Of a stretch of 64,000 bases of DNA, positions 23,091-34,690 are shown piece after piece. Source of the stretch: Eulemur rufifrons. Its lineage: Eukaryota > Chordata > Mammalia > Primates > Lemuridae. The notes below the pieces were generated by a model that did not search any database, was not told the origin of the DNA, and saw only the letters and a list, made by a program, of their open reading frames with translations. The position numbers were made by a program, and so were the translations under genes. The stretch lies in NCBI RefSeq assembly GCF_041146395.1, contig NC_090989.1, positions 225,092,843 through 225,156,842 on the forward strand. Direction: 5' to 3'. Positions within the stretch are counted from its first letter, which is position 1; each line of letters begins with the position of its first letter.

Positions 23091-24544
23091 CTCCTCCTGG
23101 GCCCAGCAGGAAGCTGGCAAGAAAGCATTTGAAGCCAGAGGGACATATTACCCATAACCAGGAGTCGAACCTAATTGTAAGCAGACCCTGCCCACCCCCT
23201 TCGGATGAGTGATGGGCTCCTGGCATGTGACCTGGCTTGGCAATCTCCACCCCCTGTCCGGGCTGCCATAAGGAGATACGTAATGTCTGGAGTGATGGGA
23301 AAGTCATGCCTGCAGATGGTACAGATGGAGCTGCCTCATAAAATGACTCACTGTGAATCCTCACTGAAATCTCCGCTATAAAAATGATAATGGAAAAAGC
23401 ACAAGAAAGCCTAAATGGGCTTGAAAGAAATTTGTTCCAGCTTGTGTAGCTCCCTTCAAATTTTGAAAAAGACCCTATTAGAAAATGCTGGGGAGATAAT
23501 GTATCTTTTCCCTCCTGGCTATAGCCCTCACCACCCTACCTCCTTTCTGACATCAGTGTGTAAGTGAAAGTGGCAAGGGAAAAAGAAGAGTACTGGAAGA
23601 AGATGTGAGAATTATTTATTAAGCACGAGGGCTCATATTCTGGGGAGGGAGGGGCAGGGAGGCTCTTTCACAGAAAGGGAGTGGTATCTTAGAGAGCCAG
23701 GAGTCAGGCTCTCAGGGAGTAGGAGAGGTTGTATTTCGCTCTGTGTCTGTGGCAGGTTGTTGCCAGAGTTCAGACACTGGATGAGTGAAGTGTGTACTCC
23801 AGTTAGTCATGCAGACCTCTGTAGCAAGATGAGGAAGTTTTTAAGTTGGAAGAGCATAGAATTCTAGAAGTAACTATTATTAGCTCTTTCAAAGTCACCC
23901 AAGACCATGACACTTCTACATATGATCTCAAATATAGCTTAGTTTTGTGGATACAGAATCTGTTGGAATTTGAGGATATTATCCTAATGGAAAAATGTGT
24001 GGCTCCTACCTCTTTATTTCCCCTGGCAGAGCTGGGACTGCTGCAGGTGCCAGCTGGTGCAGAGTGTAGGATGAAGGGGCAGATATGGTGGCAGCCCCGC
24101 CCCTGAGCAGCACTTGGAAGCTGGTAGGCAGGGTATAGCTGAGCTTCACTACAAGGGGAAGGGCCCAGGGTGGGATACATCTACTGTACTGATGGTGAGT
24201 GCAAGGTGGGTCAGAACCAGCAGTGCATGGATAGTATGCACTGGGTCATTTACAGGTCAGAAGTGGTCCAGGTAAACAGTGAAGTCATGGGTGTGTTGCT
24301 TGCTAGTGTGGTTGAAGTGTGCTGAGATCTCCGTGCTGTGTCTGGGACAGAGCAGATCCAAATGCCTAGGGTGTACAGCATGGCTGGTACTCTTGGTGGG
24401 ATGCAGAAGCTGGGAATGCCCTGTCCATGGGGCAGGGGTGGCTTAGGTAGGGTATACGGAATCTGGGAGGTGGAATGGGGTGGCAGGAAGGACAGATACT
24501 GGTAGATATGAGTCAGGGAACTTGCAAGAAGCAGAATTCAGTTC
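23091..24544. other. Unique stretch, no gene recognised
   Basis: I see no exon or repeat I can name. The minus-strand 125-codon frame at 23803-24180 has low-complexity stretches and no domain. Confidence 0.4.
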
Positions 24545-24965
24545 AGATGGGTCAAGAGGCTATGATGAAGGGACAACTTAGAAAGGTATGGGCAGAATTA
24601 AGGGAGCCAACAAGGGATGGTGAAGTACTCAGGGACTAGCAACAGCTGGGAGCTGTTACCACTTTAAGTCTGAAGAAGCAAGGGGAAAATGGTGCCCAGT
24701 GAGAGCAGAGGAATTGCCTGTGGTCAGTGTTGTAATCATGGGGCCACAGCCACTGCTGGACAGAGGGCCCAGACCAGGGAGGGAGTGGAGAAGAAATACC
24801 CTGACCTCTTGCCCTTCCTTCTCTCCCATATCTTCCTGGTGCCTCCCATTGGTCAACCCAATCTGAAGACAGCAATGAAGGAGCCCATGCAGTCAGGTTC
24901 CTGGGACACAGAGCAAGGCACAAAAGGCTGGAGGATGGGTGGGGTTGAGGGGACACTCAGAGTAT
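24545..24965. repeat. Unclassified LTR-like interspersed repeat
   Basis: Contains 'gggagccaacaagggatggt', 'cagctgggagctgttaccac', 'ggtgcctcccattggtcaac' and 'cctgggacacagagcaaggc', phrases I associate with a dispersed mammalian repeat family that I cannot name with confidence. A related copy lies at 39310-39760 ('tctttggccaaacccaactg', 'cttctggggcacagagcaga'). The pair supports a repeat call from within the window. Non-coding. Confidence 0.45.
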
Positions 24966-27835
24966 GACCAGCACAGCTGCAAAGCCAGCCAGATGGCAGA
25001 TGATCAGTGCCAGGTAATTTGTGGATTTGTGGCTAGACCTAGTCAGAGGAGAAGGCTACTCAAAGCCATGTAGGCTCTCAGGCCTCAGGCTGTGATGGGC
25101 CTGGCTCATGGAAACTGTACAAACCTACCCTTTGGAGAGCTCCAATGTGATGAGAGATGGTGGGGAATTAGGAATGTTGTAGTTCAGAAAGAGGCTCACA
25201 AGGTTCCTTGGTATGTAACATGGACTAAGTTCCTGGTTCCATCACAGGGAGGTGGAGGCAATGGGGCTGATGCCCTTGCTGTCTCCCTCCTGGTGTGCTC
25301 AGGAATTGGGCTGGGTCTGAGACACCCCAGAGTTTTGGTCGTTGGAGGGGGAAGCCTTGGGTGATGTAGGAGCATGGTGTGAATGGTGAGGGACTTTTTA
25401 ACAGATGGGGAATACATGAGCTTTGGAAGGAAGGCTGAGAGTGACCAAGGAGCCAAGAGAATTAGTCTCCAGGAGCTGAAAGGGCCACGTGGGGCCTAAA
25501 ATAGGCCAGAGTAGCTTCCATACCCAGAAGGGCCTTAAAAACAAGATGAGTCTCCCTCACAACCAGAGCTTTTGTTTTGTTTCCATTGCAGTAAGGGCCA
25601 GTCTCCGCGTCTTCAGCCTGGTCCCGCAGAGGGGAGCAGGAACCAGGAAAAACATGTCGGCGAGCATGGTGGAGTTGGGAAGAGAGATGGTTTGGAGGAG
25701 AGGGGTCTTGACGTTCTCTGGTTTTCAGCCCTGTGTGTTCTCAGATTTCCTTGAAAAATGTCTCTTAAACATATCTACCCTGAATGAGGCTTACACAAAA
25801 TGGAGGACCTTTCTATTATAATTCATGCTAGATGAAAAGGCCCTACCTGAGCTGATTTCTCCATTACCTGATAAAATAATAACTGACTCTCTCATGTGTA
25901 TACAGGATAGATTTTTATTGCATATGTCCATAGATACTACTAAAATGAGGTCTTAAAGAACATACCTTAAATTAAATAAATCCTATGATTTTTTTCTTTG
26001 GATAGTCACAGAGAACAAGATGATTGATTATTTTCCAGTGGTACTATAGGGTACACTTTGGCATTTTGAGTCATGGTTGTCTCTGTCTTGGAAGAATCTT
26101 GTACTGTTATTTTTTTAATCACAATCCTCCCAGTCAGCAGTGGGTCATCTATGTGCTGCTGCCTTCCTTAAGGTGGCACCACCCCTCAGGTTTTCTCTCT
26201 GGGATTGAACGCTGATTTCTTATCAGCCCTGATCACCATGACAGGCAGAGTGACTGCACTTAAAAATTAAGAGATAACATGTCAATTATGTTTCTAGGTG
26301 TAGATAGATTCAAAGTTGAAAAACTTAGAACTGCCAGAATTACTAAAGAAAATATCCTTGCATCTGTCCTTCATTTCCTCAGGGGATGTTAAAGATTATT
26401 ACTGATGGGATGTCCCCTTTATGCGAGTGTGGCTGGAAGGATTGATATGCATCCCCTCTTTGCAGAGAGTACTTTTCAGACCTCGGGGTCTGCCTGTCTG
26501 CGTGTGTCCACCTCCCAGCCTTACCCACATCCCAGTTCTCATGTTTGCATCTTTGAACCATTTCCTCCTAGTGTTCTGTACCTCACATTGATATTTTGTG
26601 TTATCTTGAAATGGTTGATCCACATGTCTCAGTTGTCTTATAACTGAGGCAATAACTTAAAAACAATTACAAGAGTTATAAATGGGGAATAGAATTGATA
26701 ATTTGCAATCAGTCTTTGGAGAATTATTTGAAATTCAGGTGTCTAGTTTCTGAAATAAATGACTTCCAGATTTAACTGATTGTGTCAACACTATCAGTTA
26801 AATGAAAATTCAGATGAGGGACAATTATTCTACATTTTACTATACTTTTTGGATTCACTATATCAAGAATTATGTGTTATTTTTGCTTCCAAAACTTGTT
26901 TAGTTTATACCAAATTTTGGTTCTTACTTTCTAGCTAATTATATTTGTGGTTGGGGTTTAACTAAGCCAGAGGCTATACCCTACGAGCACCTGAGCTGTG
27001 TAATATATCCTGGCTCACCCTAGAAGGATGGGCTGTATCGGGACACCATTTTGTAAATATCGAGGAGGCGTCAGAATCAATGACCACATGACGGCGTGTT
27101 CTAGAATAGTTCTAGTGTTAAATGATCTGTTTGCAGTATCTGTAAGTACAGTGGGGACTATTAGATTATGTGTCCCCAATTTTAATTTAGAAAATATTTC
27201 ATACTTCTTTTCTGGTCTTCTCTATCCCTCTGTCTGAGCTGGCTCTGGTGTGCAGGGCGTGGCTGCCCCACCTGGCCTGGCCTGGTACCGACTGGCTTCA
27301 CACTGGCATCTCTGGGCTCCGTCTGACCGTTAAGTTCCAGTTTGTTCACTGGTCTCTGGTATTAGCTTCCAGGGAATGGTTGTTGTCTTGGCTTTGGATA
27401 GGAATAAATAACACTGGAGCTAAAATTGTTACCCTAGAAAGATAAAACCTTTCCTCAATGACCTGCTTTCAGTTTCCTTATGGTATTTCTGGGTTGTATG
27501 GATTAGATACCCATCATAGCCTAAGACTGAAGAAATCCTCCCAGTATTTTAAAACCTTTTTATCCTTTTTCCCCTGTATAAGCCTGGGTAACAAAGGCAG
27601 GTGAGCCCCTGGCTGTACCCTCCTTTTCTGCTGCTTCCAAGAGAAAATGCATAATGTGCCTGAAGGACAGAGTTACCTAGGTTCCAACTTGAAGACAACT
27701 TTCTTTGCTTTCATTAATTCGTATGCAATTTTAAATGTTTGGGGTGGGAAGTATTATGTTATAGCAATCTTGCTGGAAGATTTCCTCATAGCCTCTTTTC
27801 CCATCAACCTTTTTGTAGTATGTTTGTAATACCTT
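24966..27835. other. Unique stretch, no gene recognised
   Basis: About 2.9 kb without a recognised gene or clear repeat. The 110-codon frame at 25489-25821 has no features. Around 27240-27310 the sequence is briefly GC-rich. Diverged repeat pieces in the AT-rich part (26660-26960) are possible but not assignable. Confidence 0.35.
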
Positions 27836-27839
27836 TATT

Positions 27840-28184
27840 TTTCTGCTTGTAAAAGTAATATAGAAAAGTATGAATAATTTATTTCCTTAGAATCCTAGAA
27901 GTAAAAGTACTGGCTTTACATACAGCATAAATATTTTAAAGATGCTTAATATTCATATTGCAAAATTGTATTTCAAAAAGTTTGTACCAATTCACATTCC
28001 TGCCAATGGAATAAGTGAATAAATTTTTATTAGATGTGTACATCATTATTACTAATAAAAAATTTCCTAACTTGATAAGTGAAACTATCTTATTTCTACA
28101 GCATTTATTTACCAGTGACCTTTATAAAAAGTATATAAATAAGCAAATAAATATATATTTATTAGCTTTTTGTACACTCCTTCC
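27840..28184 (-). mobile_element. Old LINE-1 (L1M) fragment
   Basis: The phrase 'atttccttagaatcctagaa', then 'aaaagtttgtaccaattcac' and 'attcctgccaatggaataag' is the complement of the L1ME-type '...gataaattcctagaagtggaattgctgggtcaaa... accaatttacactcccaccag' region. Diverged and non-coding. It forms the left shoulder of the large LINE block. Confidence 0.65.
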
Positions 28185-28199
28185 TTTAGAGGGATAGAA

Positions 28200-28304
28200 A
28201 ATAATGATACCACCCTGAACACACCTGATCTCATCAATCTTGGAAGCTAAGCAGGGTCAGGCCTGGTTAGTACTTGGATGGGAGAATAACCTTTTTAAGT
28301 GCTG
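28200..28304 (+). pseudogene. 5S ribosomal RNA pseudogene
   Basis: The sequence 'gataccaccctgaacacacc' then 'ggaagctaagcagggtcagg' and 'cctggttagtacttggatgg' is nearly identical to vertebrate 5S rRNA, including the internal promoter region (A box, intermediate element and C box lie in the conserved stretch). It departs from functional 5S by a gapped segment near 28230-28240 ('gatctcatcaatctt' for the usual 'gatctcgtctgatctcgg'), a degraded 5' end and a 3' part that decays after 'ggagaataacc'. A matching 'tttagaggg' at 28185-28193 and 28348-28356 may be the insertion duplication. Almost certainly not a working gene. Confidence 0.85.
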
Positions 28305-28759
28305 AAATATATTTATCTTTTCTTTGATTTCTTTTTAGTTTTTCCTTTTTAGAGGGTCCGTATTTCTTTTTTGAAATTTTTAAATTTTTAATTATTATAG
28401 GTACATATTACTTGTATATCTTTAGAGGGTATGTGTGATGTTTTGATACAGGCATACAGTGTGAATTAATCAAATCAGGGTCATTGGAGTATGCATCACC
28501 TCAGGCATTTACCATTTCTTAGTGTTAGGAACATTCCAATTCTACTCTTTTTTATTTTAAAATATACTCTAACTTATTGTTGATTATAGTCATTTTGTTG
28601 TGCTATCAAAAATATTGTTCATTCTATGTAACTAACTATATTTTTGTACCCATTGACCATCCCTATTTTATCCTCTGCTTCCCACTAACCCCTCCCAGCC
28701 TTTGGTGATTGTCATTCTACTGTCTGTCTCCATGAGGTCAATTGTTTTTAATATTTAGC

Positions 28760-31700
28760 TCCCACATATGAGTAAGAATATGTGAGGTTTGTCTTTCTGT
28801 GCTTGGATTATTTCACTTAACATAATGTTCTCCAGTTCCATAAATGTCTTTTCAAATGGCAGGATTTCATTCTTTTCTGTGGCTATATAATATTCCGTTG
28901 TGTATTTGTACCACAATTTCTTTATCCATTCATCTGCTGATGGACACTTAGGTTGATTCTAAATCTTGGCTATTGTGAATAATACTGCAATAAACATGGG
29001 AGTACAGATATCTTTTCCATATACTGATTTCCCCTCCTTTGGATATATATCCAGCAGTGGGATTGCTAGGTCATATGGTAGTTCTGTTTTTAGTTTTTTG
29101 AGGAAAACTCATACTGTTCTCCATAGTGGTTGCACTATTAATAATTTACATTCCCACCAACAATGTATGAGGGTTTACCTTTCTCCACATCCTCACCAGC
29201 ATTCATTACTACCTGTCTTTTAGATAAAATCCATTTTAACTGGGGTAAGATGATATCTCATTGTAGTTTTGATTTGCATTTCTCTGATGTCTAATGATGT
29301 TGAGCAATTTTTCATATACCTGTTGGCCATTGGTATGTCTTCTGCTGAGAAATGTCTATTTATATCCTTTGCCCATTTTTTAATCAGATTATTTGATTTT
29401 TTTCCTATTGAGTTGTTGAAGCTCCTTATATATTCTAGTTATTAATCCCTTGTGAGATGGGTAGTTTGCAAATATTTTCTCCCATTCTATGGGTTGTCTC
29501 TTCACTTTGTTGATTGTTTCCTTTGCTGTGCAGAAGATTTTTAGTTTGATGATATCCCATTTGTCCAATTTTGCTTTGGTTGCCTGTGCTTTGAAGATAT
29601 TATTCAAGAAGTCCTTGCTCAGACCAATGTCTTGAAGTGTTTCCCCAATGTTTTCTTTTAGTAGTTTAATGTATTAGATTTAAGTCTTTGATCAATTTTG
29701 ATTTGATTTTTGTATATGGAGAGAGATAAGATCCTAGTTTCATTCTTCTGCATAAGGCTATCAAGTTTTCCCAGTACCATTTACTGAACAGACTATCCTT
29801 TCTAATTTGGATGCCTGTTACTTCTTTCTTTTGTCTGATTGCTCTATCTAGAACTTCCAGTACTATGTTGAATAACAGTGGTGAAAGTGGGCATCCATGT
29901 TTTGTTCCGGATCATAAAGGAAAGGCTTTCAATTTTTCCCCATTCAGTATGATACTAGTTGTGGGTCTGTCATATATGGCTTTTATCATGTTGAGATAAG
30001 TTCCTTGATAGCCAGTTTTTTGAGAGTTTTTGTCATAAAGACATGTTGAATTTTCTCGAATGCTTTTTCAGCATCAATTGAAATGATCATATAATTTTTG
30101 TCCTTTGTTCTGTTGATGTGATGTATCATATTGATTGATTTGCATATGTTGAATCATCCTTGCATCCCTGGGATGAATCCATTTGATCATGATGAATAAT
30201 CTAATGTGTTGTTGAATTTGATTTATTAGTATTTTGTTGAGAATTTTCATATATCTCTTCATCAGAGCTATTGGCCTATAGTTTTTTTTTTGTTGTTGTT
30301 ATTGTGTCTTTTTATGGTTTTGGTAATGGGGTGATAAAGGCCTTGTAGAATGAGTTTGGGAGTATTCCCTCCTTCTCAACTCTTTTGGAATAGTTTAAGT
30401 AGGATTGGTATTAGTTCTTCTTTGAATGGTTGGTATTATAGAATTCAGTAGTGAAGCCATCAGGTCATGAGCTTTTCTTTGATGGGAGACTTTTTATTAC
30501 TACTTTTATCTTGTTACCTGTTATTGGTTTATTCAGGTTTTGGATTTCTTCCTGGTTCAATGTTGGTAGTGTATATATCCAGGAATTTATCCATTTCTTC
30601 TAGGTTTTCCAATGTATTGGCATATAGTTGCTCATAGTAGTCTCTAATGATCCTTTGGATTTCTGCAGTATCATTTGTAATATCTCCTTTTTCATCTCTG
30701 ATTTTATTTGTTTGGATCTTCTCTCTTTTTTTCTTAGTCAGTTTGGCTAAAGGTATTTGTTAATTTTGTTTATCTTTTCAAAAAACCAACTTTTTGTTTT
30801 GTTGATCTATATTTTTGTTTCAATTTCATTTATTTCTGTGCTGATATTTGTTGTTTATTTTCTTCTACTAATTTGGGGTTTGGTTTGCTCTTGTTTTTAT
30901 AGTTCTTTGCAATACATTGTTATGTTTTTTATTTGAGGGTTTTATGCTTTTTTAATGTAGGCACTTATTGCTATAAATTTTCCTGTCTTTATTGCTTTTG
31001 CTGTATCCCATAGATTTTGATATGTTGTGTCCTTTATTTTCATTTGTTTTGAGAACTTTTTGAATTTCATTCTTAATCTCTTCATTGACTTACTGGTCAT
31101 TCAGGAGCATATTGTTTCATTTACATGTGTTTGTATATTTTCCAATGTTCCTCTTGTTATTGATTTCTAGTTTTATTCCAGAGAAAATAACTTGGTATGA
31201 TTTCAATTTTTTTTGAATTTTTTAAGACTTGTTTTGTGGCCTAACATATGGTTTAACCTTGAGAATGATCCATGAACTGAGGAGAAGAATGTGAATTCTG
31301 CAGCTATTGGATGAAATGTTCTGTAAATGTCTGTTAGGTCCATCTGGTCTATAGTGCAGATGAAGTCCAATGTTTCTTTGTTGATTTTCTGTCTGGATGA
31401 TCTATCCAATGTTAAAAGTGGAGGGTCAAGGACTCCAACAATTATTTTATTAGGGTCTATCTATCTCTTAGCTCTGATAATATTGGCTCATCTTTTTTTT
31501 TTTTTTTTTTTTTTGAGACAGCGTCTTGCTCTGTCACCCCAGCTAGAATGCAGTGGTGTCATCACAGCTCACTGCAACCTCAAACGCCTGGGCTCAAGAG
31601 ATCAAGCGATCCTCCTACCGCAACCTTCTGAGTAGCTGGGTTGTTAGGCACCCACCACTGCACCCCGCCAATTTTTCCATTTTTTGTAGAGACGGGGTCT

Positions 31701-31905
31701 TGCTCTTGCTCACGCTGGTCTCAAACTCCTGAGCTCAAGTGATCCTTCCGTCTTGGTCTCCCAGAGTACTAGGATTACAGGCATGAGCCACCCTGTCCGG
31801 CCGGGCTCTTGTTTTTATATCCATTCAGCCACTCTGTGTCTTTTGGTTGTTTAGTCCATTCATATTCAATGTTGTTATTGATAGGTAAGGACTTACTACT
31901 GCCAT
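28760..31905 (-). pseudogene. L1 ORF2 remnant (endonuclease / reverse transcriptase)
   Basis: In a working L1 this encodes the protein that nicks target DNA and reverse-transcribes the L1 RNA. The start is at 31905, from the residues 'MAVVSPYLSITTLNMNGLNN', which match the L1 ORF2 N-terminus. Endonuclease-domain remains lie at 31203-31409 ('MDLTDIYRTFHP', 'HGSFSRLNHMLGHKTSL'). Further RT remains are at 30074-30262, and the C-terminal region is at 29389-29607 ('[20 protein letters not shown]'). It is shortened by about 1 kb relative to the usual 3.8 kb even before subtracting the Alu, with apparent deletion joints near 29808 and at the Alu. Many stops. Confidence 0.8.
31491..31804 (-). mobile_element. 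Alu SINE inside L1 ORF2
   Basis: The poly-T run on the left and 'gagacagcgtcttgctctgt' next to it show a minus-strand Alu. The head end reads 'gagccaccctgtccggcc' on the right. It carries 'gggtcttgctcttgctcacg', the complement of the strepsirrhine 'gagcaagagcaagacccc' variant, but not the long A-rich linker insert of the younger copies. Only a short 'ggctc' match flanks it, and sequence expected of L1 at this point is absent. Confidence 0.85.
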
Positions 31906-32199
31906 GGTTTTATTTGATTTCTTGTTATTTTGTGGTCCTCTCTTCCTTCCTTCCCTTCCTTCCTTCCTGTCTTCCTTTGTTAAAAGTGGTTTTCTCTGGT
32001 GGTGTGTTTTAAAATCTTTCTTTTTATTTTTTGTATAGTTGCTGTCAGTTTTTTCATTTGGGATTACCATGATGCTTGCAAAAAATATTTTATAACCAAG
32101 TATTTTAAACATATGACAACTCTGCTTACAAACAAACAAACAAATAAACAAGCAGAGACATCCAACAGAAATTCTACCCTTTAACTTCATACCTGCCTG

Positions 32200-33270
32200 C
32201 TTAACTTTTTGTTTCCATCAATATCTTTTTGTACTATCTCTCAAAAAGTTGTTGTAGTTATTTTTGATAGGTTTGTCTTTAGTCTTTCTACTCAAGACAT
32301 AAGTGGTTTATATACCACAATTGTAGCAATAGAGTATTCTGTCTTTGTGTACTTACTGTTACCAGTAAGTTGTATACCTTCAGATGATTTTTTATTGTTT
32401 ATTAACATCCCTTTCTTTCAGATTGAAGAACTCCTTTTAGTATTTCTTATAGGACAAATCTGGTATTGATGAAATCCTCAGCTTTTGTTTGTCTGGGAGA
32501 GTCTTAATTTCTCCCTTACGTTTGAAGGATATTTTTGTAGGATATGATATTATAGGTTAATGTTCTTTTCCTTCAGCACTTTGAATATGTCATGCCGCTC
32601 TCTTCTGGCCTGTAAGGTTTTCACTGTGAAGTCTGCTGCCAGACATATCGGAGCTCCTTTATATAATTTTTTTTTGCTTCCTTTAGGACCTTTTCTTTAT
32701 TCAGGACCTTTGGGAGCTTGGTTATTAAAAGCCTTGATACAGCCTTGTTTAGGTTAAATCTGCTTGGTGTTCTATGACCTTCTTGTATCTGAGCATTGAT
32801 ACTTTTCTCTAGGTTTGGAAAGTTCTCTCTTATTATTTCTTTGAATAATCTTTGTACCCCAATCTCTCTCTCTCCCTCCTCTTTAAGGCCAATAACTCTT
32901 AGATTTGCTCTTTCGAGACTATTTTCTACATCTGGTAGGCATGCTTCGTTCTTTTTTATTCTTTTTCTTTTTCTCTTCTGACTGTGTACTTTCAAGTAGC
33001 CTGTCTTTAAGCTCACTAATTCTTTCTTCTGATTGTTCAGCTCTACTTTTGAGAGACTCTGATGCATTTCTCAATTTGTCAGTTGAATTCTTAAGCTCTA
33101 GAATCTCTGCTTGATTTTTTTCATTATTTCAATCTCTGTTAAATTTCTCTCATAGACTTCTGAATTAGTTCTCTGTGTTTTCTTGAAGTTTATCAAGCTT
33201 ATTCAAGACAAGTATTTTGAAATCTGTGTCTGAAAGATCACATCTCTCTGTTGCTTCAGGATTGGTCACT
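32200..33270 (-). pseudogene. L1 ORF1 (RNA-binding protein) remnant
   Basis: ORF1 encodes the coiled-coil RNA chaperone that coats L1 RNA. The longest open piece is at 32621-33067 (148 codons). It contains 'NLRVIGLKEEGEREIG' and 'ENFPNLEKSINAQIQEGHRT', recognisable from the conserved ORF1 RRM core. Charged, lysine/leucine-rich sequence before it fits the coiled coil. Stops and frame changes on both sides make it nonfunctional. Outer limits are approximate. Confidence 0.8.
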
Positions 33271-34629
33271 GTTACCTTATTTAATTTATTGGGTGAAGTT
33301 ATGTTTTCCTGTATGTTCTTGATGCTTGTGGATGTTTACTGACATCTGAGCATTGAAGAGTTAGGTATTTATTTTAATCTTCACAGTCTGGACTTATTTG
33401 AACCCATCCTTCTTGAAAAGGCTTTCCAGATATTAAAAGGGAATTGAGTATTGTGATCTAAGTCTTTGGTCACTGCCGCTGTATTGGCACTGCGGGTGCC
33501 CCAAGCCTAATAATGGTGTGACTCTTGCAGACTCCTGTAGTACCACCTTGGATACTAGGGTAAGAAATGGAGAATTCCCTGGATTACCAGGCAAAGTGTC
33601 TCACTTTCTTCCGGAGTTGGGTGAGGCATGACATGGGCACTCTGTGGTGCCCACCAGCACCAGGTCACACCTAAAGCCAGCCCAGTCTCACCCAAAGCCA
33701 GTGGTGATTATTGCCTAGCTACCTCTGATGGTTATTCAAAGCCCAAGGGCTCTTTTGTCAGCAGGTGGTGAATCCTGCTAGGATTGGGTCCTTCCCTTCA
33801 GGTCAGCATGTTTCCTTCTGGCCCAGGGTGGGTCCAGAAATAGTACCTAGGAACTAAGGCCTGGACTCAAGGGCTTCAGGAGTTTGCTTGATACTTTATT
33901 TTACTGTGGCTAAGCTGGTACCCAAGTTGCAAAACAAAGTCCTCTGGGCTCTTCCCTTTCCTTTCCCCAAGTGGAAGAAAACTCCCCCTGAGCTGCACTG
34001 CCTGTAGTTGAGGGAGGAGTGACACAGGCACTGGCTTGGCCACTGCTGGTGTCTCACTGGGTCATAGGCACCCTTTGGGCCAGCACAGCTGCAGAAATTG
34101 CCCAAAGACTGTAGTCTTCCTAGCCTGACTGCCTTACAAATTTATTCTAGGCTTTTTGTCAGCTGGTGGTGGGTCTAGCCGGAACTCGGGTTTCGGGATG
34201 GAGGATTTCCTTCTTGCCAGGCTGTTCTAAATGCTCCTCCAGGGGCACTGGTAGAATTCTGCCTTGTGCTGTGTTCCCCTGTGCCTGGGTGACCCTGAGT
34301 ACCAATGCAAAGTCCCACAATCACTTCACTGTCCCTAGGCACACAGATTATCTCTCCACTGGGGGGTGCTGGTGTGGCACTGCCAGGGGCTGGGGGAGGG
34401 GCGGTGTAGGCAGTGCAAGACTGTCTTTTCTGTTCTCTTCAGTGCCCCTTTCCTTGATGCAATGTTAAAACCAGGTAGTATGATCGCTCACCTGCATTTT
34501 GGCTCTACTAAAGGTGCTTGCTTGCATGGATAGTTGTTGAATTTCGTGTTTGTGTGGAGGGATGATCACTGGAGGTTTCCATTTGGCCTTGCTCCACCCC
34601 CTCCTCTGTGTATTTCTTGATTTAAAGAG

Positions 34630-34690
34630 ATTTATTTTGGTGTGTATGGTGTGAGGTGAAGATTCAAATAGCTTCTTTTCTTAAAATCAA
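34630..34690 (-). mobile_element. Old LINE-1 ORF2 sliver
   Basis: 'gtgtatggtgtgaggtgaag' is a typical reverse-strand L1 ORF2 phrase. It sits just outside the right end of the 6.2-kb L1 and suggests the younger L1 landed in an older one. Very short, so tentative. Confidence 0.4.

Larger units (their letters stand above)
28369..34609 (-). mobile_element. Near full-length LINE-1, 6.2 kb, with nested Alu
   Basis: Minus-strand L1 with the 3' UTR on the left ('gatgttttgataca' and on) and the 5' UTR on the right ('gaggtttccatttggccttg' then 'ctccaccccctcc'). It is flanked by 'gtatttctt' at 28360-28368 and 34610-34618, a plausible 9-bp target duplication. In element order (right to left) it has a 5' UTR, ORF1, a short inter-ORF region, ORF2 (start at 31905) and a 3' UTR. 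The 3' UTR text resembles the L1MA group. Both ORFs are full of stops, ORF2 is missing segments, and an Alu interrupts ORF2 at 31491-31804, so it cannot retrotranspose. Confidence 0.85.

Noticed and set aside
22682..23155. 157-codon minus-strand open frame
   Set aside because: It is the complement of the polypurine tract. Its residues are Ser/Leu/Pro/Phe-rich low complexity, as expected from a stop-poor pyrimidine strand.
23803..24180. 125-codon minus-strand frame
   Set aside because: No domain or homology recognised, and overlapped by an 86-codon plus-strand frame. Treated as chance.
28200..28304. Functional 5S rRNA gene
   Set aside because: Gap in the internal region, degraded ends and no proper 3' terminator at the expected place. 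Active 5S genes are in tandem arrays.
31825..32190. 121-codon minus-strand frame as a host protein
   Set aside because: Its C-terminal part is the L1 ORF2 start; the upstream part is the L1 inter-ORF region read through.
32621..33067. 148-codon minus-strand frame as a host protein
   Set aside because: It is the L1 ORF1 core, inside an L1 with 5' and 3' ends in order.
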